Assembly: GCA_022820925.1 (NCBI GenBank)
Contig: JAJEEO010000019.1
Span: forward strand, 1 to 64,000
Reading direction: 5' to 3'
Length of the DNA stretch: 64,000 nt
From: Acidimicrobiia bacterium
Lineage (GTDB): Bacteria > Actinomycetota > Acidimicrobiia > Acidimicrobiales > Poriferisodalaceae
This document shows positions 34,673 through 43,862 of the stretch, piece by piece. The translations under genes were made by a program, and so were the position numbers. Under the pieces are notes generated by a model. That model did no database searches, was not told the DNA's origin, and saw only the letters and a list, made by a program, of their open reading frames with translations. How positions within the stretch are numbered: the stretch's first letter is position 1; every line of letters starts with the position of its first letter.

Positions 34673-35710
34673 ATGTCTCAACTGAAGTCAACCCAGCTCG
34701 GCGCGAATTGTGGCCTGCAGGTGTCCGAGCTCTGCCTGGGAACCATGAACTACGGCATTCCCGGTCGTGGCCACCAGGGCGACTGGACGCTCGGCCTCTC
34801 CGAGGCTCGACCCATCTTTGAGGCGGCCATCGAGCGCGGGCTGTACTACGTCGACTGCGCCGACATCTACGGCGTCGGCGCGGCAGAGGAAGTGGTGGGC
34901 CAGCTGCTGAGGGAGCTCCTGCCGCGCGAGCAGTACGTGCTGACCACCAAGATCTCCATCCCGATGGGCCGCAACCCCAACGAGGGCGGCCTGAGCCGCA
35001 AGCACGTGATGGAGGGCATCGACGCCTCGCTGCGCCGCCTCGGCCTCGACTATGTGGACCAGCTGATCATTCACCGGCACCCCCACGGAGTGCCGCGAGG
35101 TGCGCCGACACCGATCACCGAGACGCTCGAGGCGCTGCACGATGTCGTGCAGGCGGGCAAGGCGCTGTACCTCGGCGCCTCGTCAATGTTCGCCTGGCAG
35201 TTCGCCGAGCTGCAGCTCACCGCCGAGATGCGGGGCTGGACCAAGTTCGTCTCGATGCAGAACCACTACAACCTCATCTACCGCGAGGAAGAGCGCGAGA
35301 TGAACCCCTACTGCATCAGCACCGGGGTGGCGTTGACCCCGTGGTCGCCCCTGGCGCGGGGGATCCTCGCAGGTTCGTACCGGGGCGGCATCGAGGCCGG
35401 CACAACCGATCGCTCCCAGGGCCAGGACCGCGCCCGCACCGAGAGCCTGTACCGCGGCGAGCGCGACTTTGACATCGCTGCCCGGGTATCGGAGGTGGCC
35501 GATCGTCTCGATGTGCGCCCGGCCCAGGTGGCGTTGGCGTGGCTCGTCAACAAGCCGGAGATCACCGCACCAGTCGTCGGGGTGTCCAAGATCAGTCAGC
35601 TTGACCAGCTCGTCGAGGCCACCACGATCGAGCTCAGCGATGACGACACCGCCTACCTCGAAGAGCTCTACCAGCCAGTCGAGAACCTGCTGTCGATCGG
35701 CACCAGCTGA
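34673..35710 (+). CDS. aldo/keto reductase
   Basis: A 345-residue NADPH-dependent oxidoreductase of the AKR superfamily. The catalytic tetrad fits Asp in YVDCADIYG with its Tyr, Lys in LTTKISIP and His in IIHRHP. The NADPH-binding end is APVVGVSKISQLDQLVEA. It resembles the YajO/voltage-channel beta-like group. It precedes galE by 25 bp and may be co-transcribed, but nothing shows a role in galactose use. Confidence 0.9.
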   Translation: MSQLKSTQLGANCGLQVSELCLGTMNYGIPGRGHQGDWTLGLSEARPIFEAAIERGLYYVDCADIYGVGAAEEVVGQLLRELLPREQYVLTTKISIPMGRNPNEGGLSRKHVMEGIDASLRRLGLDYVDQLIIHRHPHGVPRGAPTPITETLEALHDVVQAGKALYLGASSMFAWQFAELQLTAEMRGWTKFVSMQNHYNLIYREEEREMNPYCISTGVALTPWSPLARGILAGSYRGGIEAGTTDRSQGQDRARTESLYRGERDFDIAARVSEVADRLDVRPAQVALAWLVNKPEITAPVVGVSKISQLDQLVEATTIELSDDDTAYLEELYQPVENLLSIGTS

Positions 35711-35735
35711 TCGGAGCGATGGTGGCGGGATCCCC

Positions 35736-36695
35736 ATGACGGTGCTCGTGACGGGCGGGGCCGGCTACATCGGCTCGGTGGTGACTGACGCCCTGGCGCA
35801 GCGGGGTGAACAGGTGCTCGTCGTCGACAATCTGACTCGCTCAGTGCTGCCGGAGTTTTCCTCGGGTGTGTCCTTCGAGACCGCAGATATCTGCGACACG
35901 GAGCGCATCGGGCAGCTCATCGACGCCCATGGCGTCGACGCGTGCATCCATCTCGCCGGCCTGATCTCCGTGGCCGAGTCAGTCCATGACCCGGGCGCCT
36001 ATGTCGAGAACAACATCGTCGGCTCGGCCCGGCTGTTCGGGGCCCTCACCGACCACAACGTCCGCCACGTGGTGTTCTCCTCGTCAGCAGCGGTGTACGG
36101 CAACGCCTCGCCGATGCCGATCAGCGAGGATGCGCCGCTGCAGCCGACCAGCCCGTACGGCTGGACGAAGATGGTGGTCGAGCAGATGTTGGCTGCGTAC
36201 GACTCAGCCAACAGGTTGCGCTCGGCGTCGCTGCGGTACTTCAACGCCGTGGGTGCGACCTCCCGCCGGATGGAACGCCACGAACCCGAGACCCACCTGG
36301 TGCCTCTCGCGATACGCGCTGCAACGAATCCAGGCGCGCCACTGCAGCTGTTCGGCACCGACTATCCCACCCCCGACGGCACCGCCGTGCGCGACTACAT
36401 CCACGTATCCGATCTGGCGCGAGCGCATCTGCTGGCGCTCGGCTACCTGCGCGATGGCGGCGACACGACGGCGCTGAACCTCGGAGCGGGCCGCGGTTAT
36501 TCGGTGCTGGAAGTGATCGCTGCAGTCGAGCACGGGCTCGGCCGGACAGTGCCATATGAGGCCGGGCCTCGCCGTGCCGGCGATCCCGCTGAGCTGGTTG
36601 CCTCGCCGCAGCGAGCCCGCCGCGTGCTCAATTGGGAGCCGTCGCAGTCAGCCTTGGAAGAGATCGTGGCCTCGGTGGCAGCCCACGCCTGCTGA
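35736..36695 (+). CDS. galE: UDP-glucose 4-epimerase
   Basis: Interconverts UDP-galactose and UDP-glucose, feeding galactose into central metabolism or making UDP-Gal for glycans. A 319-residue extended SDR: NAD motif VTGGAGYIGS, VVDNLTRS, catalytic Ser/Tyr/Lys in FSSSAAVYG and SPYGWTKMV, SLRYFNAVGA, and GTAVRDYIHVSDLA. Slightly short for GalE but complete. The convergent galK stop lies 21 bp away, so the Leloir genes cluster here; galT is not in the window. Confidence 0.92.
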   Translation: MTVLVTGGAGYIGSVVTDALAQRGEQVLVVDNLTRSVLPEFSSGVSFETADICDTERIGQLIDAHGVDACIHLAGLISVAESVHDPGAYVENNIVGSARLFGALTDHNVRHVVFSSSAAVYGNASPMPISEDAPLQPTSPYGWTKMVVEQMLAAYDSANRLRSASLRYFNAVGATSRRMERHEPETHLVPLAIRAATNPGAPLQLFGTDYPTPDGTAVRDYIHVSDLARAHLLALGYLRDGGDTTALNLGAGRGYSVLEVIAAVEHGLGRTVPYEAGPRRAGDPAELVASPQRARRVLNWEPSQSALEEIVASVAAHAC

Positions 36696-36716
36696 GCCGG
36701 CAGGGTCGCCCCGGCT

Positions 36717-37886
36717 TCACTCCTCGCTACGGATGAGCGAAGCGCCCGCCGCCGGCTGTGACAGCCAGATACCTGCATCGAGCCCATTGGCAGCTCGGTA
36801 TCGGTCTCGCACAGTGCGTGTGAAGGCTTCTGCCCCCTCAGTGTCCACGAGCGCCACGGCACAACCGGCGAAGCCGCCGCCGGTCATGCGAGCGCCCCGG
36901 CAGCCGGGGCTGGACTGTGCGATCCCCACCATGGCATCGAGCGCCGGGCCCGAGACCTCGTAGTCGTCGCGCAGGCTGGCATGGCTTGCGTTCATGAGAT
37001 CGCCAAGGGCGTCAGCGTCTCCTGCATCCATCGCATTCGCGGCTGCCAGTGTCCGCTCGTTCTCGGTGATGACGTGCCGCGCCCGTCGGCGCTCGGTTCT
37101 GAGGTCGGCGGGCATGCGCTCGATCGCATCCAGCTGAGCGTCTCGCAGCGCATCGGTGGCGAGCCAGTCCGCCGCCCGAGCGCAGGCGGCACGCCGGTCG
37201 GCGTACGCGGAATCGACCAGTTCCCGGCGCGTCATCGTGTCCAGGATCGCGATGACGGACCCGTCGACAAGTCGCCGCGGCTCGATGTCGAGCGACCGGC
37301 AGTCGATCAACGAGGCGTGCCCCTCTACTGCGCTCGCGCAGATGAGCGGGTCCATGATCCCGCACGGCATGCCGACCACTTCGTTCTCGACGCGCTGGCA
37401 GATCCGAGCCGTCGCCACGGCATCCCAGCTCTCGCCTGCAACGTGCAGCAGTGCAGCCGCCATGGCGACCTCCAGTGCTGCCGAAGAAGACAAGCTCGCG
37501 CCGATCGGAACATCGGTGGCAACCGAGCATCGCCAGGGTTCGGTCGCGATTCCGCGACCGTCGAGCAGTCGGCTCACGCCGAAGACGTAGGCCGACCAGT
37601 GCGTCGCATCGATCTGATCTCGCTGGTGATCGAGCGTTGCTTCGCCGAAGTGCTCAGACACGACGGTGCTGACGACATCACTGCCGGCACGGTCGCGCTG
37701 CGCTCGGCTCAATGCAACAACCGTGTCGAATTCGATCGCCATCGGCAGCACGAACCCATCGTTGTAGTCGGTGTGCTCGCCGATCAGATTGACCCGTCCG
37801 GGCGCTCTGCTGACCACAGCAGGGGCACCCCACCTCTCGCGATGCAGCGCGACGGCGCGCTCAGCCGCTGGCGCGCGATTTGTCAC
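36717..37886 (-). CDS. galK: galactokinase
   Basis: Phosphorylates alpha-D-galactose at C1. A 389-residue GHMP kinase: galactose motif GRVNLIGEHTDYNDGFVLP near the N-terminus, ATP loop PIGASLSSSAALEVA, and C-terminal GARMTGGGFAGCAVAL. The Asp/Arg catalytic region lies in MPCGIMDPLICA. The start overlaps the lacI stop by 4 bp, so the regulator and kinase are one operon. Confidence 0.95.
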   Translation of the reverse strand: MTNRAPAAERAVALHRERWGAPAVVSRAPGRVNLIGEHTDYNDGFVLPMAIEFDTVVALSRAQRDRAGSDVVSTVVSEHFGEATLDHQRDQIDATHWSAYVFGVSRLLDGRGIATEPWRCSVATDVPIGASLSSSAALEVAMAAALLHVAGESWDAVATARICQRVENEVVGMPCGIMDPLICASAVEGHASLIDCRSLDIEPRRLVDGSVIAILDTMTRRELVDSAYADRRAACARAADWLATDALRDAQLDAIERMPADLRTERRRARHVITENERTLAAANAMDAGDADALGDLMNASHASLRDDYEVSGPALDAMVGIAQSSPGCRGARMTGGGFAGCAVALVDTEGAEAFTRTVRDRYRAANGLDAGIWLSQPAAGASLIRSEE

Positions 37887-38881
37887 GCCGACTCGCGGGC
37901 CACCAACTCGACGGGCAGCACCACGGGTTGCCGCCGCTGCGCCGGCGCATCGATCAAGTCATGAAGTGCGGCGACGGCTTCATTGCTGAGTCGGCCGCGG
38001 TCGAGCCGGATAGTGGTGAGCGCCGGCGTGATGTAGGTGCTCATCTCGATGTCGTCACAGCCCACCACGGCGATGTCCTCTGGCACGCGTCGGCCGCTCG
38101 CGGCGGCGGCACGCATCGCGCCGATGGCCACGAGATCGTTGTAGGCGAATATGCCGTCGAGGTCGGGCATCAGCGACAGCAGCTCCGCAAAGCCCGCTTC
38201 GCCTCCCCTCACCGTCGGGTCGGCCTCTGCGATCACGGCGGGCAGATGATCGCCGTCGGCCTCGGTCAAGGCCGCGACGAATCCGCGTTCTCGATGGCGC
38301 CGCCGGGGAGGCGAGACCGTGGCACTGATGACGCCCATGCGACGACGGCCAGCGCTGAGCAGGTGCTGTGCCGCCAAACGCCCGCCTTCGGGGAGGTCGA
38401 ACAGCACGCAGGCCACGTTGGGCGCCTCGACCAGGTCGTCCACGACCACGATCGGCAGCCCGCGCCGCCCGTAGTCGGTGAGCTGGTCGATCGAGTCCAG
38501 CGCGGGAAAGACAATGACGCCGTCGACGGCGCGGGCCCAGAACGATCGGAGCACCTCTGCCTGCCGATCAGGGTCGCTGCCGGTGCTGGCGAAGAACATC
38601 GTTTGGCCCGCTTCGCGAGCACGGTGCTGGATTCCTTCGGCGAGCGCGGGAAAGAACGGGTCGGTCATGTCGCCGCCTACCAGGCCGACGGTGCCGCTCC
38701 GCTTCGTGATCAGCGCCCTGGCGACCATGTTGGGCCGGTAGCGGAGTTCTTCGATGGCCGCCAGCACCTTCTTGCGGGTCTCGGGGGAATAGCCCCCTTC
38801 GTCATTGACCACGCGCGAGACGGTCCGCGGCGAGACGCCGACCTTGCCGGCGACATCGTGAAGAGTTGCTTCCCTGTCCAT
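37883..38881 (-). CDS. LacI family transcriptional regulator of the galactose genes
   Basis: A 332-residue sugar-responsive repressor. The LacI HTH and hinge are clear at the N-terminus (TLHDVAGKVGVSPRTVSRVVN, then SPETRKKVLAAIEELRYRPN), followed by a periplasmic-binding-type effector domain. It starts at ATG with ribosome site GGGAGG. It is divergent from the GH4/ABC operon across an intergenic region with three AACGTT operators, so it most likely represses both directions and is released by galactose or a galactoside. Confidence 0.92.
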   Translation of the reverse strand: MDREATLHDVAGKVGVSPRTVSRVVNDEGGYSPETRKKVLAAIEELRYRPNMVARALITKRSGTVGLVGGDMTDPFFPALAEGIQHRAREAGQTMFFASTGSDPDRQAEVLRSFWARAVDGVIVFPALDSIDQLTDYGRRGLPIVVVDDLVEAPNVACVLFDLPEGGRLAAQHLLSAGRRRMGVISATVSPPRRRHRERGFVAALTEADGDHLPAVIAEADPTVRGGEAGFAELLSLMPDLDGIFAYNDLVAIGAMRAAAASGRRVPEDIAVVGCDDIEMSTYITPALTTIRLDRGRLSNEAVAALHDLIDAPAQRRQPVVLPVELVARESA

Positions 38882-38998
38882 GATCCTCCCGATCGCCAGT
38901 TGCCGGCTGGCTCTGGCGCTCGGCTCGTGTGCAGCGGCCGGTTGTGCACGCTCTCCGCACGAACCTACTTGCTGAGCTGATTCCGTCCCAGTCTTGCG

Positions 38999-39032
38999 CC
39001 AACGTTGGCGTCAACGTTGACGCCAACGTTGA
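38999..39032. promoter_or_regulatory. triple LacI-type operator
   Basis: Three 10-bp palindromes centred on AACGTT follow one another every 12 bp: CCAACGTTGG (38999-39008), TCAACGTTGA (39011-39020) and CCAACGTTGA (39023-39032). A central CpG palindrome is the usual LacI-family operator. They cover the -35 and spacer of the operon promoter. Confidence 0.85.
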
Positions 39033-39045
39033 CGTATGCTATTTT
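39017..39045 (+). promoter_or_regulatory. promoter of the galactosidase/ABC operon
   Basis: TTGACG (39017-39022), a 17-bp spacer and TATTTT (39040-39045) make the best -35/-10 pair in the window. It overlaps the second and third operator copies, so bound LacI should exclude RNA polymerase. Leader about 20 bases with ribosome site AGGGGGG. Confidence 0.75.
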
Positions 39046-39070
39046 GGCCCGCGAACGACCAGGGGGGCAG

Positions 39071-40426
39071 ATGGTCGCAGTCGCATTCGTCGGAGCGGGG
39101 AGCACGGTGTTCTCCCGCAATCTGATGAGCGATCTCCTCGCGTATGACGACCTGCGCGACGAACTGGACATCCGACTTCACGACATCGATCGCGAGCGGC
39201 TGCGAACGTCGGAGATCGTCGGCCACCGGTTGGTGGCGGCGCGGGACGCACGGGCCAAGGTCATGGCCACGACGGATCTGCGTGCTGCCGTCGACGGCGC
39301 CGATTTCGTCATCACGATGTTCCAGATCGGCGGGTTCGAGCCGGCGACAGTCCATGACTTCGATCTGCCTGAGCGATACGGGCTGACCCAGACGATCGCA
39401 GACACCATCGGCATCGGCGGCATCATGCGCGGGCTGCGGACGGTGCCTGCACTGGTGGAAGTCGCCGAGGCCATGAGCGAATTCGGCGCCGGCGCCCGGA
39501 TGCTGAATTACGCGAACCCGATGGCGATCAACATGTGGGGCCTGTCGGTGCTGGCAGATGTCGAGGCGTACGGGCTCTGCCACAGCGTGCCGATCACGGC
39601 ACAGCACTTGGCTGATGACCTGGGCATCCCGACCGAGGAGTTGGACTATCTGGCTGCCGGCATCAACCACATGTGCTTCTTCTTGAAGCTGGAGCATCAC
39701 GGCGCGGACCTGTACCCGAGGCTCCTGCAGCTCCATCGCGATCCGGAGCATGCGCCGAGACGCGGCGAGTGGGGGCTCGGCGATGCGGTCCGGTACGAGA
39801 TGCTGAGACGGCTTGGCTACTTCGTGACCGAGTCGAGCGAGCACTTCGCCGAATACACGCCCTATTTCCTGAAATCAGGGCGGCCGGACCTCGTCGAGCG
39901 GTTCAAGGTTCCCGTGCGGGAGTACATACGGCGCTGCGAGGAACAGATCGCCGAATGGGAAGAACTCCGGCAGCGCCTCGAAGACCCTGAGCATCCGCTG
40001 GAGATACCCGCCAGCGACGAGTACGCGCCTCAGATCATCCACAGCATCGCGACGGGCACCGAACGGGTCGTCTATGTCAATGTCCCGAACGAGGGCCTGA
40101 TTGACAATCTTCCGGTGGGCTGCACGGTGGAGGTGCCGGCCACCGTGGGGGCCCGGGGCGTAGTGCCCCGCGCAATCGGGCCGCTGCCGCCGCAGTTGGC
40201 GGCACTCATGCGAACCAATATCGGCCCGCAGCAGCTCACTGTCGAAGCGCTGCGGACCGGCTGCCGCGAGCACGTGTACCACGCCGCCATGCTCGATCCC
40301 CACACCGCGGCCGAACTCGATCTCGACCAGATCTGGTCGCTGGTCGATGACCTGATCGCGGCACACGGCACCTACATCCCGGAATCGCTGCGCCAGCCGG
40401 GCCGAGGCCCAGGAGCAGTCGCGTGA
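39071..40426 (+). CDS. GH4 family alpha-galactosidase/alpha-glucosidase (MelA/AglA-like)
   Basis: A 451-residue NAD+- and Mn2+-dependent glycosidase that opens glycosidic bonds by a redox-elimination mechanism. N-terminal Rossmann motif FVGAGSTVFSRNLMSDLL, the metal Cys/His in GLCHSV and GINHMCFFLKL, and N-A-N-P-M (LNYANPMAINMW) are MelA/AglA features. The start ATG 39071 has a strong AGGGGGG site; the 22-codon upstream extension would cross the promoter. First gene of the transporter operon, overlapping the next start by 4 bp. Alpha-galactosidase is favoured by the neighbouring galactokinase. Confidence 0.92.
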   Translation: MVAVAFVGAGSTVFSRNLMSDLLAYDDLRDELDIRLHDIDRERLRTSEIVGHRLVAARDARAKVMATTDLRAAVDGADFVITMFQIGGFEPATVHDFDLPERYGLTQTIADTIGIGGIMRGLRTVPALVEVAEAMSEFGAGARMLNYANPMAINMWGLSVLADVEAYGLCHSVPITAQHLADDLGIPTEELDYLAAGINHMCFFLKLEHHGADLYPRLLQLHRDPEHAPRRGEWGLGDAVRYEMLRRLGYFVTESSEHFAEYTPYFLKSGRPDLVERFKVPVREYIRRCEEQIAEWEELRQRLEDPEHPLEIPASDEYAPQIIHSIATGTERVVYVNVPNEGLIDNLPVGCTVEVPATVGARGVVPRAIGPLPPQLAALMRTNIGPQQLTVEALRTGCREHVYHAAMLDPHTAAELDLDQIWSLVDDLIAAHGTYIPESLRQPGRGPGAVA

Positions 40427-41373
40427 CGTCGACGGCGGCGCCAGCGCAGGTGCCGCGCCGGCGATCGCTGTTCGGGACGGCGAGCCTGCACGGCGGCTGG
40501 CGGTCCGCCTTCTGGTTCCTGCTCCCCGCGCTGGTGGGATTCGTCGCGTTCTATCTCTACCCCGCGCTGCGAGGCCTCTACATCAGCTTCACCGACTGGA
40601 ACCTGATCGCGAATCAGGGCAGCTGGGTCGGCACCGACAACTACGAGCGGCTGTTCGACGATCGCCAAGTTTGGGAATCGCTGAAGATCACGTTCAAGTA
40701 CACCGTCATCAACATCGCCTCTCAGACGATCTTGGCCGTCATCATCGCCGTCCTCATGGACAGGCTCACCAAGTCAGTCACGATCCGGGGAATCCTGCTG
40801 CTCCCATGGCTCATCCCGAATGTGATCGTGGCGTTGCTGTGGGTTTGGATGCTCGACGGGAATCTGGGCATCGTCAACGACTTCCTCGGACTGTTCGGGA
40901 TGGACCCAGTGAGGTTCTTCACCGATACCGGCAAGGTCATTCCGAGCCTCGCGGGCATCAACACCTGGCGGCACATGGGCTATACGGCCCTGCTGATATT
41001 CGCGGGACTGCAGACGATTCCTCGCAGTCTCTATGAGGCGGCAGCGGTGGATGGCGCTTCCGAGCGCCAGATGTTCCGTGACATCACGATCCCGCTGCTG
41101 CGCCCGATTCTGGCGCTGGTGCTGGTGATCACCATCGTCGGCTCGCTGCAGGTGTTCGACACGGTGTTCGTGGCTACTGGCGGCTTCGGCGGCCAGCCCG
41201 GCGGTCCAGCCAATGCCAGCCGGGTGATCTACCTGTACATCTACCAGAACGCCTTCGACTTCAACCAGCTCGGCTATGCCGCCACGATCTCGGTGCTGCT
41301 GGTCGCGATCCTGCTCACGGTCACGTACCTGCAGCTCAAGCTCCTGCGGGCTGGCGAGAGCGACTTGGCATGA
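40423..41373 (+). CDS. sugar ABC transporter permease (MalF/UgpA-like)
   Basis: A 316-residue inner-membrane permease of the carbohydrate uptake 1 family. Six or so hydrophobic segments run from WFLLPALVGFVAFYLYPAL onward, and the coupling loop EAAAVDGASERQMFRDITIPLLRP is the EAA motif. It starts at GTG overlapping the galactosidase stop and ends overlapping the second permease by 4 bp, so it is a translationally coupled pair. Confidence 0.93.
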   Translation: MTSTAAPAQVPRRRSLFGTASLHGGWRSAFWFLLPALVGFVAFYLYPALRGLYISFTDWNLIANQGSWVGTDNYERLFDDRQVWESLKITFKYTVINIASQTILAVIIAVLMDRLTKSVTIRGILLLPWLIPNVIVALLWVWMLDGNLGIVNDFLGLFGMDPVRFFTDTGKVIPSLAGINTWRHMGYTALLIFAGLQTIPRSLYEAAAVDGASERQMFRDITIPLLRPILALVLVITIVGSLQVFDTVFVATGGFGGQPGGPANASRVIYLYIYQNAFDFNQLGYAATISVLLVAILLTVTYLQLKLLRAGESDLA

Positions 41374-42359
41374 CGGCTTCCGCGCCCGGCCCGGCAGAGG
41401 TGAACGCCGCTCGCGCGTCGGACGAGATCGCCGACCATGCGCCCTCCGCGGCTCGACCGCAGCCGTCGGCCCGGCTGCGCAAGCCGCGCCTCGGACGCGC
41501 CGCTGCGTGGACCTTCATGGCCGCGATCCTGGTCATCAGCGTGTTTCCCTTCTGGTGGGCCCTGCGAACAGGGTTGTCCACCAACGGTGATCTCTTCGCC
41601 GGCGAGCAGAGCCTGCTCCCCGTCGGCTACACCGACAACAACTTTGAGCGCGTGCTCGGCACCGCGAGCGAGGCGGAGATCCTCGAGAGCCTGGGCCGCG
41701 AGAACACGGGGTCGTTCGACTTCCTGCAGTCGCTGCAGGTCAGCGTCATCGTCTCGACCGCGGTGACAATCGGGCAGGTGGCATTCTCGGCAATGGCGGC
41801 CTATGCATTCGCTCGGATGCGGTTTCGGGGCCGCGACAAGCTCTTCTTCCTGTTCCTCAGTGGGCTGATGATCCCGCCGATCTTCACGCTCATTCCCAAT
41901 CTGATCCTGGTGAAGAATCTGGGTTGGCTGAACAGCTACCTCGGCATCATTGCGCCCTTCTTCCTGATGACGCCGTTCGCGGTGTTCTTCCTGCGCCAGT
42001 TCTTCCTGGGCATCAGCCGCGAGGTAGAGGAGGCGGCTTTGCTCGACGGCGCCGGCCACTTCAGGACGTTCTTCGGAATCATCGTGCCGATGAGCGCCGC
42101 TCCGCTCGCGACGCTGTCGATCCTCACCTACATCACTGCGTGGAACGAATTCCTCTGGCCCTTGGTGGTGGCCAGGGACCCAGCGCGCCAGCCGCTCACC
42201 GTGGCACTGGGACAATTCACGGCCCAGCAGCCGGGGACATCCCCGGACTGGTCGGGCCTGATGGCGGGCACGTTGCTCGCCGCCCTGCCGATCATCGTCA
42301 TCTTTCTGGCTTTCGGCCGGAAGGTCGTCGACTCGATCGGCTTCTCGGGGATCAAGTGA
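41370..42359 (+). CDS. sugar ABC transporter permease (MalG/UgpE-like)
   Basis: A 329-residue partner permease. After a 45-residue Ala/Pro-rich cytoplasmic N-terminus come the membrane segments (AAAWTFMAAILVISVFPFWW onward) and the EAA coupling loop EEAALLDGAGHFRTFFGIIVPM. It has the family end VVDSIGFSGIK. Followed by a 61-bp gap with two hairpins before the binding-protein gene. Confidence 0.93.
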   Translation: MTASAPGPAEVNAARASDEIADHAPSAARPQPSARLRKPRLGRAAAWTFMAAILVISVFPFWWALRTGLSTNGDLFAGEQSLLPVGYTDNNFERVLGTASEAEILESLGRENTGSFDFLQSLQVSVIVSTAVTIGQVAFSAMAAYAFARMRFRGRDKLFFLFLSGLMIPPIFTLIPNLILVKNLGWLNSYLGIIAPFFLMTPFAVFFLRQFFLGISREVEEAALLDGAGHFRTFFGIIVPMSAAPLATLSILTYITAWNEFLWPLVVARDPARQPLTVALGQFTAQQPGTSPDWSGLMAGTLLAALPIIVIFLAFGRKVVDSIGFSGIK

Positions 42360-42420
42360 TCCCCGCCGACTACCGGGGACCCGCTCAGGGTCGCCGCCGA
42401 CTCCTGGGAGGGAGACCCTG
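42360..42420 (+). promoter_or_regulatory. two hairpins between the permease and the binding-protein gene
   Basis: The first is CCCCG (42361-42365) pairing with CGGGG (42374-42378). The second is CAGGGTC (42386-42392) pairing with GACCCTG (42414-42420), whose loop contains the ribosome site GGGAGGG (42406-42412) directly before the ATG. Such structures can shield the downstream transcript end or tune binding-protein translation; the sequence does not decide which. Confidence 0.5.
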
Positions 42421-43821
42421 ATGTCCAAAGCACTCTGGAGACTGCTCGCAGTCCTGTTTGCCTGCACGCTCATTGCAGCGGCGTGCGGAGGTGATGACGA
42501 CGCCGACGCAGATGCACCTGCGGCGACTGAGGCGCCATCGGACAGCGATGACATGGCCGATGAGGCAGTCAGCATCGAATACTGGCTCTGGGACGGCAAC
42601 CAGCAGCCCTACTACGAGCAGTGCGCTGCGGATTTTGAGGCTGCCAACCCTGGCATCGATGTCGAGATCACCCAATTCGGTTGGGGCGACTACTGGACCA
42701 ACGTCACAGCAGGCTTCGCCTCCGGCTCGGGCCCCGATGTCTTCACCGACCACCTCGCGCGCTACCCCGAGTTCGTGGCCAGCGGCGTGCTGGTCCCGCT
42801 CAACGACTTCGTTGACCGTGACGGCGTCGATACCGGCGCCTACTTCCCCGGCCTCGCCGAGCTGTGGGTCGACAACAACGGAAACCGCTACGGCCTGCCC
42901 AAGGACTTCGACACGATTGCCCTCGTGATGAATGCCGCGCATGTCGCCGACGCCGGGCTGAGCGCAGCCGACTTCGCTGGCGCCGAGTGGAATCCCGATG
43001 ACGGCGGCTCGTTCGGCGAACTCATCCGTCGACTGAGCGTCGATGCCAACGGCAACACTGGCGACTCGCCGGACTTCGACCCGGACAACGTCGAGGTCTA
43101 TGGCCTCGGCCTCGAGGGGAACTTTGGCGCATTCGGCCAGACGACGTTCTCGGCCTTCGCCGCATCGACGGGCTTCGAATTCCTCGACGTCAATCCGTTC
43201 GGCGACTCTGCGAACTATGACGACCCGCGCCTTGCGGCCACCATCGACTGGTTCGCCCGCATGATCGAGGCCGGCTACGTGGTGCCGATCGAAGATGTCG
43301 AATCGCTCGGCGGAACCACCGTGTTCCAGAATGGCTCTGCCGCAGTCATGGCCGACGGCTCGTGGAAGATCGGCACCTACGTCGGCGCCGACACTCCCTT
43401 CGACGTCGAATTCGCTCCGCTTCCGATTGGGCCGAGCGGCTCGCGCGCTTCGATGTTCAACGGCTTGGCTGACTCGATCAACACGAACTCGGAGCACCAA
43501 GAAGAGGCCTGGCAATGGGTGAAGCACATGGCGTCGGCTGAGTGCCAGAACGTCATCGGCGAGGGAGCTGTCGTCTTCCCGGCGATTCCGTCGGCCGCGG
43601 ACATCGCCATTGCCGCGCACCAGAGCAACGGGGTCGATGTCACTGCGTTCACCGTCCATGTCGACGAAGGCACCACCTTCTTGTTCCCCATCACGGACAG
43701 CGCCAGCCAGATCGAGGCAATTGTGGGCCCGGCAATGCAGGAGATTCTGCGCGGGCAGGTCGAAGCTGCGGAGCGGCTCAGCCAGGTGTCTGACGAGGTC
43801 AACGCCGTTCTCGGTTCCTGA
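42421..43821 (+). CDS. sugar-binding lipoprotein of the ABC transporter (family 1 solute-binding protein)
   Basis: A 466-residue extracellular receptor. The signal ends in IAAAC (Cys22) followed by an acidic linker (DDDADADAPAATEAPSDSDD). The solute-binding family 1 features are WLWDGNQQPYYEQCAADFEAANPGIDVEI, FTDHLARYPEF, the YGLPKDFDTIALVMN segment and a C-terminal KHMASAECQ. It captures the galactoside for the MalF/MalG pair. It is the highest-demand component and has its own structured leader. Confidence 0.93.
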   Translation: MSKALWRLLAVLFACTLIAAACGGDDDADADAPAATEAPSDSDDMADEAVSIEYWLWDGNQQPYYEQCAADFEAANPGIDVEITQFGWGDYWTNVTAGFASGSGPDVFTDHLARYPEFVASGVLVPLNDFVDRDGVDTGAYFPGLAELWVDNNGNRYGLPKDFDTIALVMNAAHVADAGLSAADFAGAEWNPDDGGSFGELIRRLSVDANGNTGDSPDFDPDNVEVYGLGLEGNFGAFGQTTFSAFAASTGFEFLDVNPFGDSANYDDPRLAATIDWFARMIEAGYVVPIEDVESLGGTTVFQNGSAAVMADGSWKIGTYVGADTPFDVEFAPLPIGPSGSRASMFNGLADSINTNSEHQEEAWQWVKHMASAECQNVIGEGAVVFPAIPSAADIAIAAHQSNGVDVTAFTVHVDEGTTFLFPITDSASQIEAIVGPAMQEILRGQVEAAERLSQVSDEVNAVLGS

Positions 43822-43862
43822 TCGGCGTCCTGGGAACTGGTCCCGGATCGGAGGCGCTGGTG

